From positions 310,001 to 374,000 of the forward strand of contig QJNS01000018.1 in the NCBI GenBank assembly GCA_004154925.1: a DNA stretch of 64,000 nucleotides. The letters are read 5' to 3'. The notes under the pieces were generated by a model. That model did no database searches, had not been told where the DNA came from, and worked only from the letters and a program-made list of their open reading frames with translations. The position numbers were made by a program, and so were the translations under genes. This DNA is from Monosporascus cannonballus (lineage: Eukaryota; Ascomycota; Sordariomycetes; Xylariales). Below are positions 21,501 through 32,822 of this stretch, one piece after another. The number at the start of each line of letters is the position of its first letter. Positions within the stretch are counted from its first letter, which is position 1.

Positions 21501-23960
21501 AAAAATAAAGAAAAATCATATTTAAAATAGTTTACAAACTTTACGAATATCAAATATTACTCGTAGAATTTACCAACGCTTTACTAAATTTTTAGCGTTT
21601 AATTATAATTACTTTTAAAACAACTTTAAATATATTTATATTTATTTATTTTAAAAATATGTTAATTTTCTCAGAAACTTTAGGAAAATATAAAAAGTAT
21701 GTAATATACATATTTCAAATCTTAAACAAAACAAATATTCGAATAAATCCTGTCAAAAAAGTATAGCATATATAAAAACTGGAATTTTTAAAATTTACTA
21801 TTATTCCTAATTAAATTCAAATTTAAAATTCCAAATTAAAAGTAGTTAATAATTGACCTATTTTAAATAAGACGAATATTATACATACTCGCCAAATTTT
21901 AGGATTTACGAAGTATATACGAAATATAATTAAAATATACGAAAATATAATTAAATTATTAACGAAACTTATTATAAAAAAATACGTTAAGAACAATTCA
22001 AACTTTTAAAAGAATTAAGAAAATTCTCTAAATACTTAAAAACAAATTACTAAAGAACTCTTAATACGATTACCTAATATTAATCAAAAAAAGAATTAAA
22101 AATAAATATTTGAAATTACGTTTTAGATATAATATTAAAGTAATAAAAAATAATAAAAAATAATATCAAGTAATGTATTATTTAAAGGTATTTCGTAATA
22201 TAAAACTTAAATATTTAATTTACGATAGGAAATTACCATGAATTATTAATATTTTTTAAAAACAACGTTTTTTAATAAAACGAAAAAGTCTTCAGATATT
22301 TATTACTATTATAAAAACATGATTCAATTTATATATATATAAAGATTAAATAAAAAATACAACGTTAAATAATTTTTCTATTACGATTTAATATTAAAAT
22401 ATATTACATTCAAAAAAGAACGTATTTAGACTGATATTTTTAATTATAAAAGCGATTATAATTTTAAAATCTCTAAATGAAATATATAAATATTATAATG
22501 TAATAAAGATAATATTATACAATTTTGTAAAATATTAGAGAATTAACGTTTAAATTATTAATACGGTTCCGAAATTTTTATAATATAGAAAAATAAAAGA
22601 ATTCTAATAATTAAAATGGTAATCGAAAATTTGATTATTCTATTATAATAAAATTTACATTTTAAAATATTAATAAAAGCAATTCGTAAAAAGGTTTTAT
22701 AAGAATTTATTATACGAATATTAAGAGATATTTAAAATTACTAAACGATTATAGAAAAATTATAATTTTCTAGAATTACGCCAAATAATTAAAAAAGTTA
22801 TTAGAAATTACAAAATTTATAATAATATTAAGATAATGCGTTATAAACTTTGTAGATTATTATAACCTATTAATATTCTTATTAAAATATAGTACACCAT
22901 AGTTTAAAATTTTATTATTAACTTATCTTAATTAAATACCTGAATTATTAAAATTTAATATAAGAGAATATAGGTAATTATTAACAGATTTACTAAATAT
23001 GGATTTTTTACCTTTTAAAAGAAATATAACAACAAAATAGCTAACTTATGCTTTTATCGAAAGTTTTTCGATAAATATAAAATATTAAAAAAGGTCATTT
23101 TCGATAAAGATAAACTTTTTACCTCCAAAATTGGTATTACTTATTTAAATACGTAAGTATTAAATTTTTATTTTTAATAGTTTATTATTGTGATAGGGCT
23201 GTATAGAGCCCTATTATAGAGCACCGGACAAACGCCGGTATCAAGCAGCACTAGCGCAGCGCCTTATATGAGAACACACACAACTGTATTTTTATCTTCC
23301 CTTTCTTTTTTCTTTAGCTAGAAAATAAACTCTTATTGGCAACTGATTGCAGATCGCTCAGGTGAAGCCTTTTACAATTATCCTTAAACGAATCGCTGAA
23401 TAAAAGGATTTAATTAAACTTTACAATAATATTTTCGAAGTTATATTAATTACTAGCAAAATCACTACGTAAAAGTTTTATTCTTAATATAAATAATTTA
23501 TAATATAATACTTATCGAAAATATAAATATATTTCTTTATATTATTATGTACGATTATGATACAAATACCTAGTAATCAAAATAACTATTTGCAAAAGCT
23601 TGAAAAACTATTTCGATTGCCTTAAAAGTAGAAATACTAGTAATAAAAATTAAAACGATTTAAGCTCGCTTTAAAAACGAATTAAAATTTCTTTTGCAAA
23701 ACAAATCTAATATTACGATTAAAAAATTTAAAAAACTAATTTTGTTAAAAAGAAATAAAGTTTATTTATTACGTTAAAGGTAAAACGTAACCTTATATAT
23801 CTTATAAATTAAAATAAAGAAAACTCACTAATAATCTTGATATTTCAAAATTTAATTTATTTTAAAAATTATCTATTTATTAGAGTTACTTAACAGTATA
23901 AAATACATCTTATTTTCCATATTTCTTTATATAAACCAATACTTCAAAGCGCCTTATTAA
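18600..23960 (+). mobile_element. Degraded Ty3/gypsy internal region (gag-pol remnant)
   Basis: RT motifs are readable at 21361-21760: DYKELNN, FTVFDVRYNYY, FTNALLNF, then NMLIFSETL for the catalytic region. Integrase follows at about 22970-23180 (DRFTKYGFFTF, FDKDKLFTSK) and resumes after a solo LTR at 23382 with YP-x-TN-x-x-x-x-x-FN. The IN C-terminal region runs to about 23960 (KIHLIFHISL). Many Gln codons are now TAA or TAG. Gag and protease could not be placed, so the left limit is approximate. The element cannot be functional. Confidence 0.8.
23189..23376. mobile_element. Solo LTR, 188 bp, with perfect 5-bp target duplication, inside gypsy integrase
   Basis: It runs from TGTGATAGGG to CCTTTTACA. 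ATTAT stands immediately before (23184-23188) and after (23377-23381). Removing the insert plus one ATTAT restores the integrase reading (tyrosine, tyrosine, proline at the HPQT-type motif). The sequence is GC-balanced and barely RIP-mutated while its host element is heavily mutated, so it arrived later or escaped RIP because it is short. A mutated relative lies at 47241-47422. Confidence 0.88.
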
Positions 23961-24959
23961 AATAAATCTAGAAATTTAAAAGATGACGATAACAAATACA
24001 AAATTTAAAAAAATGTTAAATTTTAAAATAATTAAAAACAAAATTTAATCTTTCGTTAAATGAAAAAAATATTTATACCAGGAAAACATATAGGAATTAC
24101 TTAAATACTTAACGAATACGATGAATTTGATTAAGGCGTTTTACCGTCAAAATTCTAACCGACCGTTTTTAACGCGGCTAAAGTTGTAGATAATAACGAT
24201 CCCTTGCTTAAATCCAATCTTACGTCGTTTTAATCGAAGAAAATAAAGGCTTCCGTTATAGCATTTATCTTCAAAGCATACTGCCTTTGTTTTTTATACG
24301 ACGTTACTCTTTTTTTCATTTTTTTTCATTTTTTCAATTAATCTAGTTTTAATTTTTTAATACTTTTAAAACTTTTAAAAAGGTTTTAATAAAGGCGTAA
24401 TCGCCTTAATTTCTCACTTAATTGCAACGATTTTTTATTTTATTTACGACGCTGTTTTTATAATCTGTTAGTGTATTAGAAATTTGTTTTTACGGCGCGT
24501 TATTTCTTTTATAACAATGGTTATATTTTGTATATTATTTTAATAAATTTGTAAATAAAATGCTATAAATAGAATATTAAAGACATATATAATAATTCGA
24601 ATATAAATATTTTGAAACGCAAAAATAATTAGTTTCGTGAAAAGAAATATAATTAAAATAAGAGAAAATCTAAATATGAAGTATTTTAATTAAATTATTA
24701 CGAATATTATAGTAGTTACCTTAATGTAAACGAAGTTTTTTTTTAAATACTGCCTGTTATAATAAAGTTAACTGAAAATCCCCGGAAAAACATTTTCTAA
24801 AAATTTAAAAGTTAACTTATAGTTTTTATCTTTAAGATAAAACTCTTTAAAAAAAGAAAATAATATTATAGCAATAAGGGTTTCTACTTTAAGAAAACCT
24901 GTTTTTTAAAGTTAATATAAAATTGCTCGCTAAATTTCGAACGAAAAACCGTGGCTTTT

Positions 24960-25610
24960 TAGATAATCTAGTTAATTTAGATAATCTATTAACAAATTTA
25001 CGATAAACTTACTTAAAAAAATATATATAATAAATCAGTTTTTTATATAAATAATTATCTCCTTAATTTCGCTCCTTGGTTATTAATTTAAGCCGTTAAT
25101 TTAAGGTAATATTTTTTTTAATTAAGTGAAAAGTTAGCAAATTTCTTTTAACGAACAAAATCTTAAATTATTTCTCGCCTTATTATTATCTGCAAATTAA
25201 GACCCCATTTTGGATACTGCTTATATCTCTAGGTAGATATATGACAGGTTCGTTACATTAAATAGCTTTTGATTTTTCTGAATAATTTAGATAATTTGGG
25301 TAATTTGGCCTAGATTATACAAATATAACGGGTTTATGATATATTTATTAAAAAAAGACAAGAATATATTACAAATCAATTTTCTATATAAATAACTGCT
25401 TATTTAATTTTACTTTTTAAATATTAATAAATGCTATTAATTAAAGATATAAATCTTTAATTAAGGAAAAAGTCTGTAAATCTTTTTAACAAATAAGCCT
25501 ATAAATTATTTTTCGCCTTATTATTATCCGGTATTTAAGAATATTTTTTTTTAAAATACTACTTATATCTCCAGATAGATATGTAATACGTTCGTTATCA
25601 ATAAATGATA
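24960..25610 (+). repeat. Two tandem copies of the gypsy LTR end
   Basis: A unit of about 300 bp starting near an AATCT-GGGTAATC type motif and ending near TAATACGTTCGTTA occurs at about 24970-25260 and again at about 25290-25600. A further copy lies at about 18170-18470. Shared internal marks are AAATCAATTTT-TATATAAATAA, TTTAATTAAG-GAAAA, and TTATTTTTCGCCTT-TATTATC. Interpreted as LTR-terminal segments; limits approximate. Confidence 0.6.
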
Positions 25611-25680
25611 TAGTTTTATTAAACAAATAACCGTAATATGAAAACAAAAACTGTAAAAATAATTTTAAAATAATCATGGA

Positions 25681-26057
25681 ATAATCGCCGTCAAGGACCC
25701 GATAGGTACCCGCTAACTTGGGATGGGTAGTAAATGGGTGCCCATTCCCTCACCCTAGTAATGTGTGACTAAAGCTAAGTAAGACGTCACTGACTTCAAT
25801 CCGCTGGACGAGGCATTGGCCCCGTAGACAGTACTAACGTAGCGTCATGGAAATGAGACCTATCTTCAGTGGAAATCTTTCCATTACTGAAACACAAGAT
25901 ATCACACTCGAAATGACACGGCACGAGGCTAAGGTTGGGGGGAATGCATGCAGTGACGGGACTAGCAGGAGGTCATGTAGAGTATTATACAATACAGCCT
26001 AAGACAACAAATGACAAACTCTGCCAGATGTCTTGTATACTCATTCTCTATAGTACC
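25681..26057. other. Non-coding spacer between AT block 1 and the kinase-like gene
   Basis: GC-balanced DNA begins abruptly at about 25681. No open frame or splice pattern of note. It is expected to carry the 3' UTR of the minus-strand kinase-like gene. Confidence 0.5.
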
Positions 26058-27818
26058 CTAGATGGTTAATGGGAATATATGTTCATGTTCCGAATCCGAG
26101 CTCCCCGAGTTAGGGTCATCGGCCGCCGGCTCTTCAGCCCCCGCGAATCCAGCCCCGGGATTAAAGCGGATGTGGTCCGGCTCCAAGTCCTCGTCGACCT
26201 GCTCTTCGTCGTCCGCAAACCCAACCCCAGGTCTAAACCGGATCGGGTCCGGCTCCAGGTGCTCGTAGGGGAGCATCGCGGGGTCGACGTCGGCATCGAG
26301 CATCAGGTCCTGGATTATGACGGTGATGTTCGCATCCGTCTCGCTCTGGTTGTCGTTGGCGTAAAAGTCCGCGCCCCGGTTGCGCACGGCATCATCGGCC
26401 GCCTCGAGGAGCTCCTTTATGCTCGGCTGCTGCGCCGCCGCGTCCCTGGCGCACACGCACCGCGCGATCAGGAGCCTGAGTTTTCTATCCAGGGACGGGT
26501 AGGGACGCGCTATCTCCGCGGATGGGTAGAGCGCCTTGGCGAACGACTTGAACGATGCGCCGTCGTCTAGGTCGACCTTGACCGTTTTGTCTTCATCGTC
26601 AGGGTCCCCGTATGGGAGGAGAGTGGCACCTGTTTGCTTCGTTATGATGTTGTGCATCAGCTGTATACATTTAGACACTGATCAGTAGCTACCCCTATTC
26701 GCTGGCAAGGAGAGGGACCCTACCCGACCGATGTCAAACACATTGCCTTCGTTCGGATGGCTCGCCGAACGGTCCTTTCTAAGAAACAGCGTTAGTCCAC
26801 CCCTTGTTGGGGACGAGGGCTTGGGAACTGTGACGTACAACTCGTCGCTTCCAAAATCGAACTTCTCTGCGGAGCCGAAGTCGATCATCTTCAGGATGGG
26901 CACCATTCTATGCTCAATCGACCACGCGACCAGATCGAGATCGCCGAATACAACTGATTACGGTTTGTTAACGAGGAAGCAAAGACTGGATTGCTCTCAG
27001 GGGTTGTGTTTACCGTTCTCGTCGTGTAAGTCGTTGTGCAATATCTGAAGATACTGGGTCTGGTTGACCAAGACCCTGTTCCGTGGCGTCTTTGAAGATC
27101 TCGTCCGCCACATCGTTTCCGGGACCAGGTGTTCGTTCCTCTCGTCCCCAGGCGGGAAGGCTAGAGCTATACATGCTCGTATCACTAGAATGCCGTGATC
27201 AGATCACAAACCACCGCCAGGGTGCCTTCGAGTGTCATCGGTCACTGAAGCTAAACTAGACCAGGACAGTAGTTAACTCACGACACAAGAATATCCTCCA
27301 TAGGACGCGGTTCGGTATCTGATAATCGACCTTCAGGGCCCGATTTATGAACCGCTTTAACGACCCGGAGTCCAGATGCTCCGTTATCAGGATGGGACCC
27401 TCGAACAACTGCCCGATCAGCTCGGAGGGGTCGTCGTTGCCGGGGGGGGGGAAATCATCCAGGACTAGGGGCCGGACGATATGCGGCGCGCCGCATAACA
27501 CCTATGTCCAAATTAGTTCACGACACTCGCTGTTAGGCGGAGGCACTTTGACCGCCTGGGGCTAAGAACCCCTGATTATAGATCATGAACCTTCCTTACC
27601 TTTAGAATCTGCAGTTCTTTCCGGACTTTATCGGCGATGAAGGGATCCTTCGCTGTCGGGCGCTTCACGACGATACGCCGGCGAAACTGGCCGTCCTCGC
27701 GCTCCCGCACCACGCAGGCGACGCCGTTGCGGCCTTGGCCCAGGATGTGCTCATATTCGAAGTTGGGGTCGAATTCGAATAGGTTGTAGATATCCTGTAC
27801 TACGAGTTTCGCCGCCAT
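26058..27818 (-). CDS. Protein-kinase-fold protein, fungus-specific, five exons
   Basis: Exons 27600-27818, 27282-27501, 27014-27184, 26724-26953 and 26058-26660 join to 480 aa. Introns are 60-98 bp, GT-AG, with good branch sites where checked. Kinase marks: glycine-rich loop GQGRNGVACV (residues 28-37), candidate ATP-anchoring lysine in IVVKRP (K52), catalytic loop HNDLHDEN (196-203, the HGDLHxxN type rather than HRD), and DFGSAE (228-233). The C-terminal lobe continues to about residue 360. An acidic tail then contains two copies of LEPDxIRFxPGxGFA. Substrate and pathway are unknown. The HxDLHxxN loop resembles atypical or small-molecule kinases, so protein phosphorylation should not be assumed. 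All core residues are present, so activity is possible. It sits between AT block 1 and UFD1. Confidence 0.82.
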
Positions 27819-28437
27819 AACAGCAAGAGCTCAGGGGACGGGCAGCGAGCGGGGAGCTGTATTAGTCGAGCCCGGTCGACGGTGTAATGATGCCAGAAAA
27901 TATTAGCCAAATGCAGCTTTGCTCCCGAGACATTGTGATAGATGATGCGTGCGAGATTGTGATTGAGGTGTTCTGGGGTCATGGCTAACAAAGGGGCGTA
28001 GCCTACTTTATCCGGAAGGGGAATAAAGGCAAGAAATACTCGACCGATCTCTCTACAAACTAGAGGTCAGCTCAAAGAAGTCCAGCATATCTTGAGAGCT
28101 GACCTACTAGCCTACAGCACAAGTTCAGTATTGTACTCAAGAATAGCGCCCATTTGTGGTAGAAGAACAACCCAGAATCCGCCTCCTGTACCCGGATTAC
28201 CCCCAGACCAGTCTGTCAAATCACTCCTCGGGAATTACAAGTATCGAAACCAAGCACTCGCACATATCAAATGAGCCGGAATTTCATCTCGGCAGCCTTC
28301 GCCGTGGAGTATCATTTATACCAGCATCTACGAACCTATCGATTCTAAGTCCCTCGGCATGGCCCCGCAATAATCCATTTATAACCCCCAACGCCGCGTC
28401 ATGCACTCGTTACTTTCATTGATCCTCCGTCCATCGA
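27819..28437. other. Intergenic, upstream of the kinase-like gene and downstream of UFD1
   Basis: No supported gene. It lies between two genes of the same (minus) orientation, so it should hold the UFD1 3' UTR and the promoter of the kinase-like gene. Small open frames on both strands lack features. Confidence 0.5.
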
Positions 28438-29746
28438 TCACGCCTTGCGGCCGTCGAGCCGGCGTCCCCCCTCGCTGGGCTTCTTCTCCGCGGGCGCCTT
28501 ACCCTTGTCCTTGTCCTCGCCCTCGCCCTTCTTCTTGACGACGCCGCGCAGCGTCTGGCCCTGGCCCGCGAAGTGGGGCCTGTTTGCGTTCTCCTTCTCG
28601 GCCTCACGGTCAGCGTCGGTCTTGACGGGCTTGACCTCGTAGCCGAAAAAGAGCTTGTTTGGCGGCAGACGCAGCGGCATGGGCCCGTTGGTCCTGCGTC
28701 GCGGGACGGGGGCCTGGTTCGTCGAGGTTCCGGCCACGGGCGTGGAGGGCTTCGGCGTCGGCGCCTTGCCGCCTTTCTTAGCGTTCAGTCTGTGGCCATC
28801 GCTGGCGAAGTGGGAGGACACGGCCCGGGCGCCCGCCGCCGCCGCCGTCGCGTTTGGCGCGATGGCGTCGTAGTTGATGGACTGCGCCATGGTGCCCTGA
28901 TTGTGGACCAGGCCGCCGGCGGGCAGCCCACCGCGCGTGCTTCTCGGTGTGCTTGTACCGCTTGTCTTCGTCGGCTCGACGTATCCCATCGGCGGGGCAA
29001 AGTCGACCGACACGTCCGTCTCGATCATGCAGACGCCCATCTTCTCCGTCTCGGGCTTGACCTCCAGGACGGCCACCTCGTACACCTCGTCGTTGTACTC
29101 GAAGTTGAAGACGTCGCCCTTCGTCAGCGTCGCGAAGTTACGGAACACCTTCTCGAGGACGGCCTTGGGATCGCTGATGTTGAGGAAATTGGTGTCTTGC
29201 GGCTGGAGCTTGACCAGCTTGGCCAGCTCGAGGGAGGTGGACTTGATCTGGATCATATCACCGACGTCCAGTTGTAGTGTTTGCATCATCTGTATCTAGT
29301 CAGATGGCATATCCTACACTTTAGAGTCAGAAGCAGAGCTCACCCATTGCGGCAGGTACGCTCTGCCCTCCTCGGCGACGAACTCTAGCACGCCGGCATG
29401 GGTGTAGCGATCCTTCTCTCCGTTTACCAGCTCCATCATGAGCGGCCACTGCACATGCAGCTGGGAGATCTTCTGGAGGGCGGAGGGGGGCAGGAATATC
29501 TTGGAACCGTAGTTGAGCTCGGGTCTCTCGCTGCCGGGTGCCATGACCATGGGGTAGCACCGGAAGTACTCGTCGAAGCGGCGCATGGCGGCACCTCGCA
29601 TCATGCCGGAGCGTGCCATGTTGTACATGGCGGCGGGGTCGTCGGGGTCGAAAGCGTCGTAGCCTGGACGAAACTAGATACAGCGAGTCGTCAGTAAAAT
29701 GAATATTTGTACAGATACTGTCAGCGTAGGAGTGCTTGCGAACCAT
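28438..29746 (-). CDS. UFD1: Ubiquitin fusion degradation protein 1 (Cdc48/p97 cofactor)
   Basis: Exon 3 (28438-29289) and exon 2 (29344-29663) are firm. Exon 1 (29719-29746) is the best fit, using a 55-bp intron with donor GTATCT, branch ACTGAC and acceptor TCCAG. The model gives 399 aa. FDEYFRCYP (residues 39-47), NYGSKIFLPPSAL and YLPQWMMQTL belong to the N-terminal double-psi beta-barrel of UFD1. VGDMIQIKSTSLELAKLVKLQP and the LEKVFRNFATLTKGD segment complete it. The C-terminus is Pro/Ser/Lys-rich (cofactor-binding tail), with NKLFFGYEVKP typical of the family. With Npl4 and Cdc48 it extracts ubiquitinated proteins from the ER membrane and chromatin. A start at the internal Met of MYNMARSG is an alternative. 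Confidence 0.92.
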
Positions 29747-30415
29747 GTTAATGGCAGGTATTGCTGTGTCACTTCTCCCGTATGAAGCTGCGGCTGCGGT
29801 GTGAGACAAAGACCTGTAGACGAGTAACGTGGCCGTAGGTACTTTTTTCCTTTGATCGCTGATAAAAGGAGAAAGGAGAGAAGGCCAGCGAAGGCAGTGG
29901 GGGATGTATGTATCAGAGACGGAGAGTCGGATTCAAATGTGGGATGCTACGGCTTGGCTGAATAGAAGCTTCCCGGGTCTTGTTCGGAGCTTCACCTCAG
30001 CGTTCATTCAGTCTGCTTTGATGTTCCTTCACCCTTTTTAGGCGCTGAGGCAGGTACCCAGCCTGGTGACGAATGGAACAAAAGGGCCCCACAGCTGAGT
30101 TAATCCGCCCGGACTGGGGCTGCAATCCCCGGTCACTGCCGTGGAGATAAGCTTATCATCGCTAAGGCCCCTAGCGGACTTGACACCTGTGGTTGGTGGG
30201 AAGGATCAGCAGTGGGCTTTATCCACCGCGACTCCACTGTAGCTGTATGCAGCTGCACATACATGATGCAGCTCTTGGCCAGTAAAATTCAACGTTATGC
30301 CATTCGCGACATTTAACTTGGAGAGCTTCCATCTCCCTAGCTTTACCCTCGCTGTCGCCATCACCATCGCCATCGCCTACACCCCGAATGTTCACCACAT
30401 CATATCACTTCCGAG
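29747..30415. promoter_or_regulatory. Shared upstream region of UFD1 (minus) and the LIN1 homologue (plus)
   Basis: 669 bp between divergent starts, so a bidirectional promoter is likely. It contains several CAGCTG sites, pyrimidine-rich stretches and a short CGCCATCAC-type repeat just before the plus start (about 30355-30377). No TATA element stands out. Coregulation of the two genes is inference. Confidence 0.5.
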
Positions 30416-31774
30416 ATGACCTCCAGATTCAACGCAGCGCGCCCGAAGCGCGCAGGCGAAAGCTATGCGCGACTGCATCACGGTGCCGAGCCGGACTCCA
30501 AAAAGTTAAAATTCGACCTCCGGAATCCGTCCGCGCTCGCCCCGGATGCCGACGATGAAGAGGACGCGCCCGACGCGTTCCTGGAAGCCGACACAGAAGT
30601 CATCCGCGGCGGAGCAGCAACCAAGCGCGGAGCCGTCAACATCGATGGCTACGACTCGGATTCCGATCGGGAAGAGCTGGGCACGCTCCACGTCACGAGA
30701 AAGAAGACGAAAAAGGATGAAGATGTAGACGACATGTTCGCCGAGGAGGAGGATGCCGATGGGATGGATGACACGGTCGACAATACTACGGAGAAGGCTA
30801 GCAAAGAAGTCAGGTTCCTCGAGACGGACGACATCGAAGGCCAGGAGATCAAGTCAAAGTCTGGGGGGAAGATCCGTTTGGACGAGGAGTCCTCGGACGA
30901 CGATGATGAAGAGGCCGTTCAATTGGCGATACAAGAAGAAGGAATCGACGAAGAGGTCGGCCTCGGCGGGCTCAAGAGGCACGCCCCCAAGGTCGAGGCG
31001 TTCAACCTGAAGGCGGAGCAGGAGGAGGGCAGATTCGACGAGGCAGGGAACTATGTCCGCAAGGCCGCCGACCCGGACGCCGTGCATGACCGGTGGCTCG
31101 AGGGCGTCAGTAAGAAGGACATGAAGCGGGCCGCGGCGGCGCACGAGAAGCGCGAGGAAGAGCGGCGGCGGAAGCGCAGGGAGGATGACAGCATACTAAC
31201 CTCGGACCTGCTCAAGTCCCTCATTTTGCAACTAGAGCCCGGCGAGACGGCCGAGGAGGCCCTCATGAGGCTGGGCAAGCGACAGAAGACGAAGACGAAA
31301 CCGAAGAAGGTGCCCAAGTGGAAGCAGAAGAAGCAGAAAGCCGAAGACGCCATGGAGGTGGATCCCGCGGAAAAAGAGAAGGAGGCCGAGGACCCCGAGC
31401 AGACCCGCATCAGGGACTCCATCAACACCATTACGGACGCCGCGAGCAAGCTGCTCGAGCGCGACCGGCCCGACATCTACGACCGGGAGCGCGAGCGACT
31501 GGTCCGCGAGTACCAGCGCGAGGCGGACGAGCCGTGGGTCGAGCCGCCGAAGGAGGAGCCCGACCCCGACCACCGGGACGCGAACAACTCCAGCGCCGGG
31601 AACGGGAGGATGTGGGAGTACCGCTGGACGGATGGCAGGGACGACGCCGCCAAGCAGGGCCCCTTCGACGCCCCTACCATGAGGGCTTGGCAGGACGCGG
31701 GCTATTTCGGCGAGGGCGTCGAGTTCAGGGAGGTCGGCAACGAGAGCTGGAGTCGCGTTGCTAGCTTTGCATGA
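30416..31774 (+). CDS. LIN1: LIN1/CD2BP2 homologue, GYF-domain U5 snRNP-associated protein
   Basis: Intronless, 452 aa. The N-terminus is basic (MTSRFNAARPKRAGESY) with SKKLKFDLRNPSAL, an arrangement typical of CD2BP2/Lin1. The centre is highly acidic with GYDSDSDREELG (likely phosphoserine-rich) and basic/coiled segments (EKREEERRRKRRE; KKVPKWKQKKQK). The C-terminus (from residue 399) is a GYF domain: MWEYRWTD, then GPFDAPTMRAWQDAGYF, the core proline-ligand signature W-x-Y...GPF...M..W...GYF. In yeast and animals this protein binds the U5 snRNP through the GYF domain and acts in tri-snRNP assembly. The domain is complete, so function is expected to be conserved. Confidence 0.93.
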   Translation: MTSRFNAARPKRAGESYARLHHGAEPDSKKLKFDLRNPSALAPDADDEEDAPDAFLEADTEVIRGGAATKRGAVNIDGYDSDSDREELGTLHVTRKKTKKDEDVDDMFAEEEDADGMDDTVDNTTEKASKEVRFLETDDIEGQEIKSKSGGKIRLDEESSDDDDEEAVQLAIQEEGIDEEVGLGGLKRHAPKVEAFNLKAEQEEGRFDEAGNYVRKAADPDAVHDRWLEGVSKKDMKRAAAAHEKREEERRRKRREDDSILTSDLLKSLILQLEPGETAEEALMRLGKRQKTKTKPKKVPKWKQKKQKAEDAMEVDPAEKEKEAEDPEQTRIRDSINTITDAASKLLERDRPDIYDRERERLVREYQREADEPWVEPPKEEPDPDHRDANNSSAGNGRMWEYRWTDGRDDAAKQGPFDAPTMRAWQDAGYFGEGVEFREVGNESWSRVASFA

Positions 31775-31948
31775 AGATGGGAGTAATGTTCGTGATTGTT
31801 AATGATGCCTAGTTAGGATTGACTAAATTTTCTCCCGCCTCTCAAGCTGCTTCGAATCGGCGGTTTTCTGGAACAGTTTGGCGTGTAAGCGCGGAGCGCC
31901 GAAACTGACTAATCTTCGCCCGGTATGGAGGCTCTACCGGACGCTTTG

Positions 31949-32048
31949 CCTCAGCTAGCTCAGGCCTCGCTCGCTTGTATCTCATGTCCTACATTTTTTT
32001 TTAGCCAATTAGAGTGCGTATCCCCGTAACAAGCGAGCGAGGCCTGAG
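31949..32048. repeat. Left terminal hairpin of block 2
   Basis: Perfect 20-bp arms CTCAGGCCTCGCTCGCTTGT (31959-31978) and its complement (32029-32048) with a 50-bp loop; the outer arm overlaps the terminal inverted repeat. A related hairpin forms the right end (52856-52980). Confidence 0.8.
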
Positions 32049-32219
32049 TTGGAGTTGTGCGAAAAGAGGGTCCGTTCTCCGCATCACCACCAAAATTGCC
32101 AACTTTCCTTTAATTTCTTTAAAAGATAAATCCCTTAAATAAGAAAAAATTCGTTAATAACCTAAATAAAGCCCGATAAGTTGGATATTTTTTTTATACG
32201 TTTGGAATATAAGCTAATA

Positions 32220-32700
32220 TACGTATAGGAATTTTTTCAATTTTTTGGGACTAAAATTGGGGCCGATACGGCTAAACTTAGTTCTGGGAAATGGGCGACC
32301 AGAACGCCCTTATGGCCGCGACAGTATAACTACCGGTCGCATTATCGTGCACCGGGCGTCCTAGGTATACTTTATATGGGAAAAGCCCGTATCTTAATTT
32401 TTTCGGCCGTACGGGCTATAGTTATTATGTCGCAGCCATAAGAAAGTTCCGGGCTTAATTAACCGGAGCGCCCCTATGCCTGCAACGTAACAACCATAAC
32501 CCGTACAGGCAAAAACATAGCTGGACGGGCTTTTCCTATATTAAATTACCCTTGGAAGGCCCATAGCAAAATGTTGTATACGGTAGTTATGCTATCGCAG
32601 CCATAAGGGCGTTCCGGATTGGAGGGTTGCGGAAAACGGAAATTCTGTCTTGGATCTTTAATATTTCCGCTAAATTAGCCCCGATTGGAAAGTTTGATAT
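32220..32700. repeat. Tandem foldback (double hairpin) with little RIP damage
   Basis: A 37-bp arm at 32299-32335 (CCAGAACGCCCTTATGG...) pairs with 32581-32617; I count four differences, all transitions. Two further diverged copies lie between them, one inverted (about 32411-32453) and one direct (about 32463-32500), giving an A, A-inverted, A, A-inverted order. GC content is clearly above the surroundings. Probably a MITE-like or structural repeat. Confidence 0.65.
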
Positions 32701-32822
32701 ACGGTTAAATAGCCTTTTTAAAACTATATATAACGATATTTTCGGTTATTTTCTAATAAGTTTTGTTGTTATTATATTTATAAGTTTTCAAAATAAATTT
32801 TCAAAAATTTGTATGAGATTGC

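Larger units (their letters stand above)
16296..25680. mobile_element. AT-rich block 1: RIP-degraded Ty3/gypsy retrotransposon DNA
   Basis: Composition changes abruptly at both edges (about 16296 and 25680) to very AT-rich DNA with no intact genes. Reading on plus, gypsy reverse transcriptase and integrase can be traced once stops at Gln, Trp and Arg codons are read as C-to-T/G-to-A changes. The 16.4-18.5 kb stretch is a diverged second copy of 23.4-25.3 kb, so at least two element ends are present in tandem. The long-range pattern is that of RIP in a Pezizomycotina genome. Confidence 0.9.
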
